Shown: positions 1-5,348, counted from the first letter of the stretch. The stretch: DNA of 5,348 bases from Oscillospiraceae bacterium (GCA_021199595.1 JAJQHT010000036.1:1-5348), one strand, 5' to 3'. Numbers and translations are program-made. Notes: generated from the letters alone by a model not told the origin.

Positions 1-3
1 CAA

Positions 4-996
4 TCAGAAAATGACTTCGCTTTTTCCTACTCTGGTCATAAGAGCGCGCAGCTCAGTTTCCGGGTCGGCGGCTTCATAGAGAATTTCATATATGCACTGG
101 CAGATGGGGGTCTCGGCCTCAAGCTTCATGGCAAGCTCCCGTATGCTACGGGCGGCGTAGTAGCCCTCTACCACCGCGCCGACCTCCTGCAAGGCCTGCT
201 CCGCCGGAGCGCCCTTGCCGATGAACAGACCGGCCCGGTAATTCCGGCTGTGAGTGGAGGTACAGGTGACAATCAGGTCGCCCATCCCGGCCAGTCCGTA
301 GCAGGTGACGGGGTCGGCCCCATATTTTTTGCAGAGAACGCTGATTTCCGCGAGGGCGCGGGTCATGAACAGCGCCCTCGCATTATCTCCCAGGGCAAGC
401 CCGTCGATAATACCGCAGCCCAGGGCGACAATGTTTTTCACGGCCCCGCACAGCTCCACACCGGCTACGTCCCGGCTGCTGTAGACCCGGAACATCTCGC
501 TCATAAAGACGCTCTGCACAAGCTCCGCCGTGGCCATATCCTCGCAGGCGGCCACGCAGCCGGTGGCCATCCGGCGGGAGACCTCCTCCGCATGGGAGGG
601 GCCGGACAGCACCGCCACCGGGCAGTCCTTTCCCACCACCTGCCGGATAATCTGGCTCATGCGCAGATTCGTCTCCGGCTCCAGGCCCTTGGTAGCGGAA
701 ACGATGACGGTTCCGGGCCGTATGTACGGGGCGGCAAGCTCCGCCGTCTGGCGCAGGGCATAGGACGGGGTGACAAAAACCACCATTTCCGCCCGCTCCG
801 CCGCTGTTATGTCAGCAGTGATTTCCAAATCCGCCGGAAGCCGGACGCCGGCCAGGGAGGGATTTTTTCGTTTGCCCCTTAAAAGGGCCGCTTTTTCCTC
901 CCGGCGGCTCCAAAGGGTAACACGGTGTCCGTTTCCATGCAGCAGCAGGGACAGGGCCGTGCCCCACGCCCCGCTGCCGAATACTATGATTTGCAT
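4..996 (-). CDS. gpsA: NAD(P)-dependent glycerol-3-phosphate dehydrogenase
   Basis: Cytosolic enzyme that reduces dihydroxyacetone phosphate to sn-glycerol 3-phosphate, the backbone precursor for phospholipids. The 330-residue product has the usual family length. Visible motifs: the N-terminal Rossmann dinucleotide site GSGAWG (residues 7-12), ATKGLE with a conserved Lys at 103, GPSHAEEV (132-139), the catalytic Lys at 187 in GAVKNI, GLAGMGDLIVTCTS (234-247) with Asp240, SRN (250-252) and the VEGYY segment (277-281). The start chosen is the ATG at 996-994, because MQIIVFGSGAWG begins exactly where the family begins and AGAAAGG lies 6 nt upstream. The frame stays open for 36 more codons upstream, but these overlap the end of the preceding gene and look nothing like the family. 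It is the last gene of the leftward cluster within the window, 43 bp after the ArsC-like gene with no promoter visible between them. The stop codon is at 6-4, so the gene is complete. Confidence 0.97.
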   Translation of the reverse strand: MQIIVFGSGAWGTALSLLLHGNGHRVTLWSRREEKAALLRGKRKNPSLAGVRLPADLEITADITAAERAEMVVFVTPSYALRQTAELAAPYIRPGTVIVSATKGLEPETNLRMSQIIRQVVGKDCPVAVLSGPSHAEEVSRRMATGCVAACEDMATAELVQSVFMSEMFRVYSSRDVAGVELCGAVKNIVALGCGIIDGLALGDNARALFMTRALAEISVLCKKYGADPVTCYGLAGMGDLIVTCTSTHSRNYRAGLFIGKGAPAEQALQEVGAVVEGYYAARSIRELAMKLEAETPICQCIYEILYEAADPETELRALMTRVGKSEVIF

Positions 997-1039
997 ACTG
1001 TGCCTTTCTGTCTGTTCGTTCTCTCTTGTTCCCTTGGCA

Positions 1040-1357
1040 TTACTCCCAGGTCTTCCAAACCTCCGGGCAATAGCCGACGGTGGCCTGCTTTCCGTTGCGG
1101 ACAAGAGGCGTGTTCAGAAGCTCCGGGTCGTTATACAGCGCCTCCAGCTTATCCTCGGCGTAGGCCAGATAGGTCACCTCCGGGGCGCTGCTCATGGCGT
1201 CGATGCCCACAGCATTTTTCACGCTGTTCAGCTCGCCCCGGCTCATGCCGTAGCGCTGAATGTCCACGAACTGAAACTTTATCCGCCGCTCCTTGAAATA
1301 CCGCTGGGCCTTTTTTGTGTCGAAGCACTTGTTTTTCCCAAATATCTGTATATTCAT
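1040..1357 (-). CDS. ArsC/Spx-family thioredoxin-fold protein, function unassigned
   Basis: A 105-residue protein of the ArsC/Spx/YffB superfamily. N-terminal MNIQIFGKNKCFDTKKAQRY matches the beta1-loop-alpha1 unit of the fold, with a single Cys at 11. The C-terminal part NTPLVRNGKQATVG (82-95) contains the family cis-Pro (84), and the protein ends in CPEVWKTWE. The redox centre is CFDT, not the CxxC of Spx. The arginines that bind arsenate in E. coli plasmid ArsC (R60, R94, R107) have no obvious counterparts: the position before the cis-Pro is Thr and the PE motif is preceded by Tyr-Cys. A true arsenate reductase is therefore doubtful. Cys97 could be a redox partner of Cys11 (inference). The gene starts 15 bp after the rnj stop with only a weak ribosome binding site (GGTAAG), so it probably depends on translation of rnj. 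Many annotations would say arsenate reductase family protein. Confidence 0.88.
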   Translation of the reverse strand: MNIQIFGKNKCFDTKKAQRYFKERRIKFQFVDIQRYGMSRGELNSVKNAVGIDAMSSAPEVTYLAYAEDKLEALYNDPELLNTPLVRNGKQATVGYCPEVWKTWE

Positions 1358-1372
1358 GGGCTTACCGAAAAA

Positions 1373-3031
1373 TCATACCTCCATAATGACGGGCACGATC
1401 ATGGGACTGCGGCGGGTTACTTTATAGAGGTAGCCGGACAGCTGCGTTTTCACCTTGGCCTTGATTTCAGACCAGTCCGTGATATGCTGCCGCTCGCAGG
1501 ACTCGATGCTTTCGTACACTACCCGGCGCATTTCCTCCATCAGATGCGCATTGTCCTTCACATAGACAAAGCCTCTGGTGATAATTTCCGGGTCGGAAAT
1601 CATGGTACCGTCCTGGGTGGACATGGTCATGACCACCACCAGCATACCGTCCTGGGCCAGATGCTGACGATCCCGGAGGACGATGTTCTCCACGCCGCCT
1701 TCATCCGTCCCGTCCACCAGCACACGGCCAGAGGGAACGGTGCCATTTTTCTGTATTTTCTTCGGCGTCAGCTCGATGACCTCGCCAATGCCCGCAATGA
1801 CGATATGGCTGCTGTCCATGCCCATTTCCTGCGCCAGCTCGGAATGGCGGCACAACATACGGTGCTCCCCGTGGACGGGGATGAAATACTTCGGCTTCGT
1901 CAGGGCCAGCATGATTTTCTGCTCCATCTGGCAGGCATGGCCGGAGACATGAATGTCCATCGAGCGGTCATAGATGACCTCCGCGCCCTTCCAGAACAGC
2001 TCGTCAATGACCTTCGTCACCGTCCGCTCATTGCCGGGAATGGCGGAGGCGGAGATGATGACCCGGTCTCCGGCGGTAATCTTCACCTGCCGATGCTCGG
2101 AAAAGGCCATGCGGTACAGGGCGGACATATTCTCACCCTGACTGCCGGTGGAAATGATGACCACCTTGGAGGGCGGCAGGGCGTTCAAGCGGTTTATATC
2201 CACCAGAATATCCTTGGGGACGGACATATACCCTTCCTCCACCGCCAGCTTCACGGCATTTTCCATGCTGCGCCCCGTGATGCCCACCTTCCGCTTATAG
2301 CGGGCGGCGCAGTCGATGACCTGCTGGATGCGGTGGATATTGGAGGCAAAGGTCGTCACGATGATGCGCTTGTCGCACCCCCGGAAGAGCTTATCCATAC
2401 TCTCCCCCACGTGATGCTCCGAGTCGGAATAGCCGGGCCGCTCCACATTGGTGGAATCGGACAACAGGGCCAGCACGCCCTCCTCCCCCAGCTGGGAGAA
2501 GCGGTGGAAGTCGAACACTCCGCCCTCAATGGGCGTCAGGTCTATCTTGAAGTCGCCGGTATGGATGATCGTCCCGATGGGCGTTTTGACCGCCACAGCC
2601 ACGCTGTCCGGGATGGAATGGTTCACATGGATAAGCTCGCAGGTAAAGCACCCCACATGGAACACGTCCCCGGCGGAGTGGGTGATAAGCTTCACCTTAT
2701 CCGCCAGGCGGTGCTCCTCCAGCTTAAGGCGCACCAGTCCCGCCGTCAGGCGGGTGGCATAGACGGGACAGTCCAGCTTGCTCATCACATAGGGCATGGC
2801 CCCGATATGGTCTTCATGGCCATGAGTCAGCACGATGCCCCGCACCCTGTCCTTGTTCTGGACGAGATAGGTGATGTCCGGAATGACCACGTCAATGCCA
2901 TACATATCCTCATCAGGAAAGCCCATGCCGCAGTCCACGACCAGGATGTCCTTTCCATACTCATAGACATACATATTCTTGCCAATCTCATCCAGACCGC
3001 CAAGCGCAAATATTTTCAGTTTTTGTGCCAT
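1373..3031 (-). CDS. rnj: Ribonuclease J (metallo-beta-lactamase/beta-CASP nuclease)
   Basis: Cytoplasmic zinc-dependent ribonuclease with 5'-to-3' exonuclease and endonuclease activity, central to mRNA turnover and RNA maturation in Firmicutes. The 552 residues match the family. Order of parts: metallo-beta-lactamase core with HGHEDH (70-75), His138 in VNHSIPDS and Asp160 in TGDFKID; the beta-CASP insert with STNVERPG (193-200) and STGSQGE (294-300); the returning SGHACQ (363-368) and PVHGEHR (385-391) motifs; then a C-terminal domain ending in RRSPMIVPVIMEV. All expected metal ligands are present. Whether it is J1 or J2 cannot be told. The ATG at 3031-3029 is chosen because MAQKLKIFALGGLDEIGKN aligns with the family start. 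The AAGGAG at 3051-3046 is 14 nt away, which is long, while an in-frame TTG at 3043 is only 2 nt from it, too close, and would add just four residues. An extended -10 promoter lies upstream. Confidence 0.97.
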   Translation of the reverse strand: MAQKLKIFALGGLDEIGKNMYVYEYGKDILVVDCGMGFPDEDMYGIDVVIPDITYLVQNKDRVRGIVLTHGHEDHIGAMPYVMSKLDCPVYATRLTAGLVRLKLEEHRLADKVKLITHSAGDVFHVGCFTCELIHVNHSIPDSVAVAVKTPIGTIIHTGDFKIDLTPIEGGVFDFHRFSQLGEEGVLALLSDSTNVERPGYSDSEHHVGESMDKLFRGCDKRIIVTTFASNIHRIQQVIDCAARYKRKVGITGRSMENAVKLAVEEGYMSVPKDILVDINRLNALPPSKVVIISTGSQGENMSALYRMAFSEHRQVKITAGDRVIISASAIPGNERTVTKVIDELFWKGAEVIYDRSMDIHVSGHACQMEQKIMLALTKPKYFIPVHGEHRMLCRHSELAQEMGMDSSHIVIAGIGEVIELTPKKIQKNGTVPSGRVLVDGTDEGGVENIVLRDRQHLAQDGMLVVVMTMSTQDGTMISDPEIITRGFVYVKDNAHLMEEMRRVVYESIESCERQHITDWSEIKAKVKTQLSGYLYKVTRRSPMIVPVIMEV

Positions 3032-3045
3032 TACAAATTTCAATA

Positions 3046-3051
3046 CTCCTT
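3046..3051 (-). promoter_or_regulatory. Ribosome binding site of rnj, unusual spacing
   Basis: AAGGAG lies 14 nt from the ATG that matches the RNase J family start and only 2 nt from an in-frame TTG at 3043. Neither spacing is ideal. The ATG is preferred on family similarity; weak or regulated initiation is possible. Confidence 0.6.
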
Positions 3052-3070
3052 TATTATGTAAAAATAACGC

Positions 3071-3079
3071 ATTATAACA
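3071..3079 (-). promoter_or_regulatory. Extended -10 promoter for rnj
   Basis: Reading leftward, TGT then a perfect TATAAT (3079-3071) forms an extended -10 element. The hexamer at the -35 distance (GGCAGG, 3099-3094) is poor, as often tolerated with extended -10 sites. The predicted start is about 3064, with a leader of some 33 nt before the rnj ATG. It sits in the only sizeable gap of the leftward cluster, which supports a separate start for rnj, the ArsC-like gene and gpsA. Confidence 0.55.
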
Positions 3080-3080
3080 G

Positions 3081-3101
3081 CGGGCCGGTTTATCCTGCCC
3101 G
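3081..3101. repeat. Hairpin upstream of rnj
   Basis: CGGGCCGG (3081-3088), a 5-nt loop and CCTGCCCG (3094-3101) form an 8-position stem with one mismatch. It lies between the rnj -10 box and its would-be -35 box. In transcripts reading through from recR it would fold in the intergenic RNA. No T-run follows directly on the minus strand, so it is not a standard terminator. It may be an operator or an RNA stability or processing element. Confidence 0.5.
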
Positions 3102-3131
3102 TTAAATCATACCCTTTTTCCCGATAAACAA

Positions 3132-3147
3132 GACCTGTTGCAAGGTC
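3132..3147 (-). other. Weak hairpin just after recR
   Basis: GACCT and AGGTC arms (5 bp) around a 6-nt loop, 7 nt after the recR stop codon, followed leftward by TTGTTTATC. It could reduce read-through from recR into rnj, but the stem is short and the T-rich stretch broken, so it is at best a weak terminator. Confidence 0.25.
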
Positions 3148-3154
3148 ATAAAGC

Positions 3155-3754
3155 TCACATATCCCGGCGGCCCTCCAAGGCTCGCACCAGGGTGGCGTCG
3201 TCCGTAAACTCCAGGTTGGAGCCGACGGGGATGCCATAGGCCAGGCGCGTCACCCGCACGCCGAAGGGCTTCAGAAGGCGCGAGATATACATGGCCGTGG
3301 CGTCCCCCTCCGTATCGGGGTTCGTGGCCATAATGACCTCCTGTATCTCTCCCTCCGACACACGCTTTACAAGCTCGGTAACGCGGATGTCGTCCGGCCC
3401 CACATGACTCATGGGGGACAGAACGCCGTGAAGGACGTGATAGACGCCGTTATACTCCCGGCTGCGCTCAAGGCTCGCCACGTCCCTGGCCTCCGCCACG
3501 ACGCAGACCACGGAGCGATCCCGCTTGCTGTCCGCGCAGATGGAACAAAGCTCCCCGTCCGTCAGGTTCTGGCAGATGGGGCAGGTGTGGACGCTCTGCC
3601 GCGCGGTCAGGATGGCCTGGGCAAACGCCTCCGCCTCCCCTTCCGGCAGGCCCAGCACATGAAATGCCAGCCGCTGTGCGCTCTTCCGGCCAATGCCAGG
3701 AAGGGCCGCGAAGCGGTCAATCAATTCCTCAAAGGATGCTGGAAAAAATGACAT
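3155..3754 (-). CDS. recR: Recombination mediator protein RecR
   Basis: DNA-binding protein of the RecFOR pathway that, with RecO (and RecF), helps load RecA onto SSB-coated single-stranded DNA at gaps. At 199 residues it has the standard length. Visible parts: the helix-hairpin-helix ALPGIGRKSAQRLAFHVL (17-34), a Cys4 zinc finger (C58, C61, C70, C73), a Toprim domain with VVCVVAEARDVASLE (82-96) and ATNPDTEGDATA (143-154), and the C-terminal RLAYGIPVGSNLEFTDDATL segment with the Walker-B-like YGIPVG. The ATG at 3754-3752 follows GAGGGAG, which overlaps the rpe stop codon, so the two genes are probably translationally coupled (9-bp gap). The location is odd: in most bacteria recR follows dnaX and ybaB/ebfC, whereas here it sits between rpe and rnj. 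No residue loss or frameshift is seen. Confidence 0.98.
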   Translation of the reverse strand: MSFFPASFEELIDRFAALPGIGRKSAQRLAFHVLGLPEGEAEAFAQAILTARQSVHTCPICQNLTDGELCSICADSKRDRSVVCVVAEARDVASLERSREYNGVYHVLHGVLSPMSHVGPDDIRVTELVKRVSEGEIQEVIMATNPDTEGDATAMYISRLLKPFGVRVTRLAYGIPVGSNLEFTDDATLVRALEGRRDM

Positions 3755-3763
3755 AACGCTCCC

Positions 3764-4426
3764 TCACCTGTTCCGCAGCGCCTGAATCCGGGCAGCCCGG
3801 TCAGCAGCCCCAAAGACGGCGCTGCCCGCCACAAGGACATTCGCCCCGGCCCGCAGGGCCACAGGGGCCGTCTCCGGCCCGATGCCGCCGTCTACCTCCA
3901 GGTCGCAGGCGGGGTTTATCTCGTCCAGACGCGCCCGCAGGGCGGACACCTTCTGCATTTGGTTCGCCATAAACTTTTGCCCGCCGAAGCCCGGCTCCAC
4001 GGTCATCACCAGGGCCATGTCCAGCTCCGCCAGCCAAGGCTCCAGCGCCTGCCAATATGTGTTCGGCTTCACGGAAAGGCCGGTCTTTACACCGCAGGCT
4101 CTGGTTTCCGCGAGGGCGCGGGTAATGTTCTCCGGCGTATCCGCCTCCACATGGAAGGTGAGAAGGCTTGCTCCGGCCCCGCAAAAGGCCCCCACATACC
4201 GCACCGGCTGGGTTATCATCAGATGTACGTCCAAAAACGCCGAGGGAAAGGCCTTTCGCAGACTCGCCACTACCGGCACGCCAATGGAGATATTCGGCAC
4301 AAAAATGCCGTCCATCACATCCACATGGACATAATCAGCCCCACCCCGCAGCACCTCCGCCACTTCATCACCCAGACGGGTGAAATCAGCCGACAGGATG
4401 GACGGCGCGATTTTTTCTGTTGTCAT
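3764..4426 (-). CDS. rpe: Ribulose-phosphate 3-epimerase
   Basis: Cytosolic enzyme that interconverts D-ribulose 5-phosphate and D-xylulose 5-phosphate in the non-oxidative pentose phosphate pathway. The 220 residues fold as a TIM barrel. Visible motifs: APSILSADF (7-15) with Ser9, VHVDVMDG (33-40) giving metal ligands His34 and Asp36, LDVHLM (65-70) with His68, VEPGFGGQ (143-150), the catalytic Asp179 in EVDGG, and the phosphate-binding GSAVFG (201-206) near the C terminus. The start is the ATG at 4426-4424, preceded by AAGGAG with 6-nt spacing. An in-frame TTG at 4444 would add six residues, but they span this ribosome binding site, so it is rejected. It is the first gene of the leftward cluster and is read from a strong promoter through an unusually long leader. 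The usual Firmicute neighbours of rpe (rsgA, prkC) are not next to it. Confidence 0.98.
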   Translation of the reverse strand: MTTEKIAPSILSADFTRLGDEVAEVLRGGADYVHVDVMDGIFVPNISIGVPVVASLRKAFPSAFLDVHLMITQPVRYVGAFCGAGASLLTFHVEADTPENITRALAETRACGVKTGLSVKPNTYWQALEPWLAELDMALVMTVEPGFGGQKFMANQMQKVSALRARLDEINPACDLEVDGGIGPETAPVALRAGANVLVAGSAVFGAADRAARIQALRNR

Positions 4427-4614
4427 ACAGCGCTCCTTATACAAAGATGCTCAGCCGCGCCGTGCACGGCAGATAATTTATCGTTTCCCCTTAAGGGGTA
4501 TGATTTCATAAATCGCATGAAAAGGCCCGCGATTTCGCTGTCTGCTTCTGTTTTCTGTGTATCCGACGGGCAATCATAACTATATCGACTGAAAAGCCAC
4601 CCGCAGGCGGCTGT
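4427..4614 (-). other. Long, inverted-repeat-rich leader of rpe; possible structured RNA
   Basis: The predicted untranslated leader from the rpe promoter to the rpe start. It holds no convincing ORF. Its 5' end CAGCCGC (4613-4607) is perfectly complementary to GCGGCTG (4458-4452) near its 3' end. Inside that are two nested pairings: TATGATT (4578-4572) with AATCATA (4505-4499) and GCCCG (4571-4567) with CGGGC (4529-4525). Local hairpins compete with the outer stem: 4611-4596 (6 bp, one G-U) followed by UUUU, and 4470-4454 (7 bp, one G-U, 3-nt loop). I recognise no known riboswitch or ncRNA class. The structures are read by eye and unverified by covariation. Confidence 0.45.
4459..4514. repeat. 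Cluster of short perfect inverted repeats
   Basis: Four inverted repeats follow one another with almost no gap: GCCGTGCACGGC (4459-4470, perfect 12-bp palindrome), GATAATTTATC (4472-4482, 5-bp arms), CCCCTTAAGGGG (4487-4498, perfect 12-bp palindrome) and GATTTCATAAATC (4502-4514, 5-bp arms, CAT loop). A fifth, weaker one (GCGATTTCGC, 4529-4538) lies just beyond. They are in the rpe leader and may be operator sites, RNA hairpins or both. Confidence 0.7.
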
Positions 4615-4620
4615 TGTATT

Positions 4621-4649
4621 ATATTAACATGATTATGGAAAATAGTCAA
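4621..4649 (-). promoter_or_regulatory. Sigma-A promoter for rpe
   Basis: Reading leftward: -35 TTGACT (4649-4644), a 17-nt spacer, and -10 TAATAT (4626-4621) with a TGT just upstream that adds an extended -10 element. The predicted start of transcription is the A at about 4614, leaving a leader of about 188 nt before the rpe ATG. No other promoter of comparable quality is seen closer to rpe. Confidence 0.82.
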
Positions 4650-4684
4650 CGCTCTGCAAACTCAGTTTCAGATTCGTAAATATC

Positions 4685-4713
4685 TTGACGTGGTTTGATT
4701 TTTAGCATAAAAT
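4685..4713 (+). promoter_or_regulatory. Sigma-A promoter for the XpaC-family gene
   Basis: -35 TTGACG (4685-4690), a 17-nt spacer and -10 TAAAAT (4708-4713), close to the sigma-A consensus. The predicted transcription start is about 4718-4720, giving a 5' leader of roughly 52 nt. It is divergent from the rpe promoter, with 35 bp between the two -35 boxes, so a protein bound between them could affect both directions. Confidence 0.8.
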
Positions 4714-4756
4714 ATGAATGTAGAAGTGTACGCACCCATATTGACATCGTTTGATT
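4685..4756 (+). repeat. 16-bp direct repeat pair flanking the XpaC-gene promoter
   Basis: TTGACGTGGTTTGATT (4685-4700) and TTGACATCGTTTGATT (4741-4756) match at 14 of 16 positions and start 56 bp apart. The first copy covers the -35 box of the XpaC-family gene, and the second lies in its 5' leader just before the ribosome binding site. The second has a perfect TTGACA but no good -10 box at 16-18 nt, so it is probably not a second promoter; a regulator-binding site is one possibility (inference). Confidence 0.6.
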
Positions 4757-4759
4757 CGC

Positions 4760-4765
4760 AGGAGG
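4760..4765 (+). promoter_or_regulatory. Ribosome binding site of the XpaC-family gene
   Basis: A perfect AGGAGG with 6 nt to the ATG at 4772. It fixes the start of a gene whose stop lies outside the window and rules out an overlapping frame that begins at 4714 without such a site. Confidence 0.9.
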
Positions 4766-4771
4766 CATACT

Positions 4772-5348
4772 ATGCGAGAGATAAAGCGGCGCAGCGCCGT
4801 TCCCGTCTATATCGCCGCAGGAGTGTATGCGCTGTATGCGCTTATCTTCCCCTTATACAACGCCTGGCATTTCCTGTTCGCCGCCGTGGTGACAGCCGCC
4901 GCCTGGCTCATTGCCGACAGGCTGATAAAGCCGGTGGTTGAATACGTCCCGGAGCAGGAGGAGGAACCCGAGGAGCCGGTTTCCTATGGAACGGAGGCGG
5001 ACGCCATCCTGGCGGAGGCAAAAACCGCCCGCCGCGAGATGGAGCGCCTTGCCGCCTCCATCGGGGACGAGGCCGTCCGGCAGCGCATTACACGGCTTAT
5101 CACCCTGTCCGATCAGATTGCGCAGGACGCCATACAAGACCCCAGCGACATCCCTCAGATAAAAAAATTCCAGGGCTATTTCCTCCCCTCCACCGTGCAG
5201 CTGTTAAACGCCTATGACCGCATGGCTTCCCTTGGCACGGAGGGCGAGAACATCACCGCCACCAAGCAGCGCATCACGGAAATGCTGGACACAGAGATCA
5301 CCGCCTTTGAAAAGCAGCTCGACGCCCTGTATAAAAACGATTACCTGG
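4772..5348 (+). CDS. XpaC-family membrane protein, 5' part (runs off the window)
   Basis: The first 192 codons of a gene that stays open to the window edge. Residues about 11-29 (VPVYIAAGVYALYALIFPL) and 33-49 (HFLFAAVVTAAAWLIAD) look like two membrane segments separated by a short turn. An acidic linker (61-68, EQEEEPEE) follows, then a long helical, probably cytoplasmic region. The segment GYFLPSTVQLLNAYDRM (135-151), followed by GENITATKQRITEMLDTEITAFEKQLDALY, is characteristic of the XpaC family (named 5-bromo-4-chloroindolyl phosphate hydrolysis protein; the biochemical role is unclear and the name should not be read as an enzyme activity). Members often sit beside TelA-like toxic-anion-resistance genes, so telA may follow beyond the window (inference). 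The start is secured by AGGAGG at 4760-4765, 6 nt before the ATG, and a near-consensus promoter. Conserved family positions up to the window end look intact. Confidence 0.87.
   Translation, partial: MREIKRRSAVPVYIAAGVYALYALIFPLYNAWHFLFAAVVTAAAWLIADRLIKPVVEYVPEQEEEPEEPVSYGTEADAILAEAKTARREMERLAASIGDEAVRQRITRLITLSDQIAQDAIQDPSDIPQIKKFQGYFLPSTVQLLNAYDRMASLGTEGENITATKQRITEMLDTEITAFEKQLDALYKNDYL

Noticed and set aside
997..1104. A 36-residue N-terminal extension of gpsA
   Set aside because: It overlaps the end of the ArsC-like gene, does not resemble the family, and a ribosome binding site plus the Rossmann start point to the ATG at 996.
770..3061. A 763-codon open frame on the plus strand, antisense to rnj, the ArsC-like gene and gpsA
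   Set aside because: It mirrors three well-recognised genes on the other strand, its product is His-rich, low in recognisable motifs and typical of a shadow frame in GC-rich DNA, and it has no good ribosome binding site.
3105..3115. The word GGTATGATTT shared by 1371-1379, 3105-3115 and 4497-4507
   Set aside because: Repeats of 10-11 bases are expected by chance in a window of this size; one copy includes the rnj stop codon and another is on the opposite strand, so no common function is apparent.
3040..3237. A 65-codon minus-strand frame across the end of recR
   Set aside because: It overlaps recR in another frame and has no motifs or ribosome binding site.
4592..4611. GC-rich hairpin followed by TTTT as an intrinsic terminator on the minus strand
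   Set aside because: It lies at the very start of the predicted rpe transcript, too early for normal termination, no gene to its right is read leftward into it, and the T-run is only four bases.
4427..4614. Assignment of the rpe leader as 6S RNA
   Set aside because: Length and a closing stem fit loosely, but I cannot see the long rod with a central bubble or any conserved 6S segment, so no named class is claimed.
4714..4941. A 75-codon plus-strand frame beginning in the leader of the XpaC-family gene
   Set aside because: There is no ribosome binding site, it starts within a few bases of the promoter -10 box, and it overlaps the XpaC-family frame, which has AGGAGG and family motifs.

Overview
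The window looks like chromosomal core sequence from a GC-rich Firmicute, most likely a Clostridia member of the Oscillospiraceae type. This rests on RNase J as an mRNA-decay nuclease, an Spx/ArsC-fold small protein, an XpaC-family protein, consensus sigma-A promoters and AGGAGG-type ribosome binding sites. The genus cannot be fixed from sequence alone. I see no mobile element, CRISPR array, tRNA or rRNA.

Left part (4-4426): five genes, all on the minus strand and tightly packed, read in the order rpe (ribulose-phosphate 3-epimerase), recR (recombination mediator), rnj (ribonuclease J), an ArsC/Spx-like thioredoxin-fold protein, and gpsA (glycerol-3-phosphate dehydrogenase). Gaps are 9, 123, 15 and 43 bp. 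A consensus sigma-A promoter (4621-4649) precedes rpe, and an extended -10 promoter in the 123-bp recR-rnj gap probably gives rnj and the two genes after it a second start. The genes serve different processes (pentose phosphate pathway, DNA repair, RNA decay, phospholipid precursor synthesis), so this is a housekeeping cluster rather than one pathway.

Intergenic region (4427-4771): two divergent sigma-A promoters lie back to back, their -35 boxes 35 bp apart. The leftward one gives rpe an inferred leader of about 188 nt, packed with short inverted repeats and with a 7-bp pairing between its 5' end and a site near its 3' end. It is the best candidate here for an undescribed structured RNA or regulatory leader. 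The rightward promoter drives an XpaC-like gene, and a 16-bp motif occurs twice there, 56 bp apart, once over the -35 box.

Right part (4772-5348): the first 192 codons of an XpaC-family membrane protein (two N-terminal membrane segments, then a long helical cytoplasmic region), cut off by the window end. In related genomes this family is usually followed by a TelA-like toxic-anion-resistance gene, which would lie outside this window.

No wholly new protein system is present. The unexplained signal is in the non-coding DNA between rpe and the XpaC gene.
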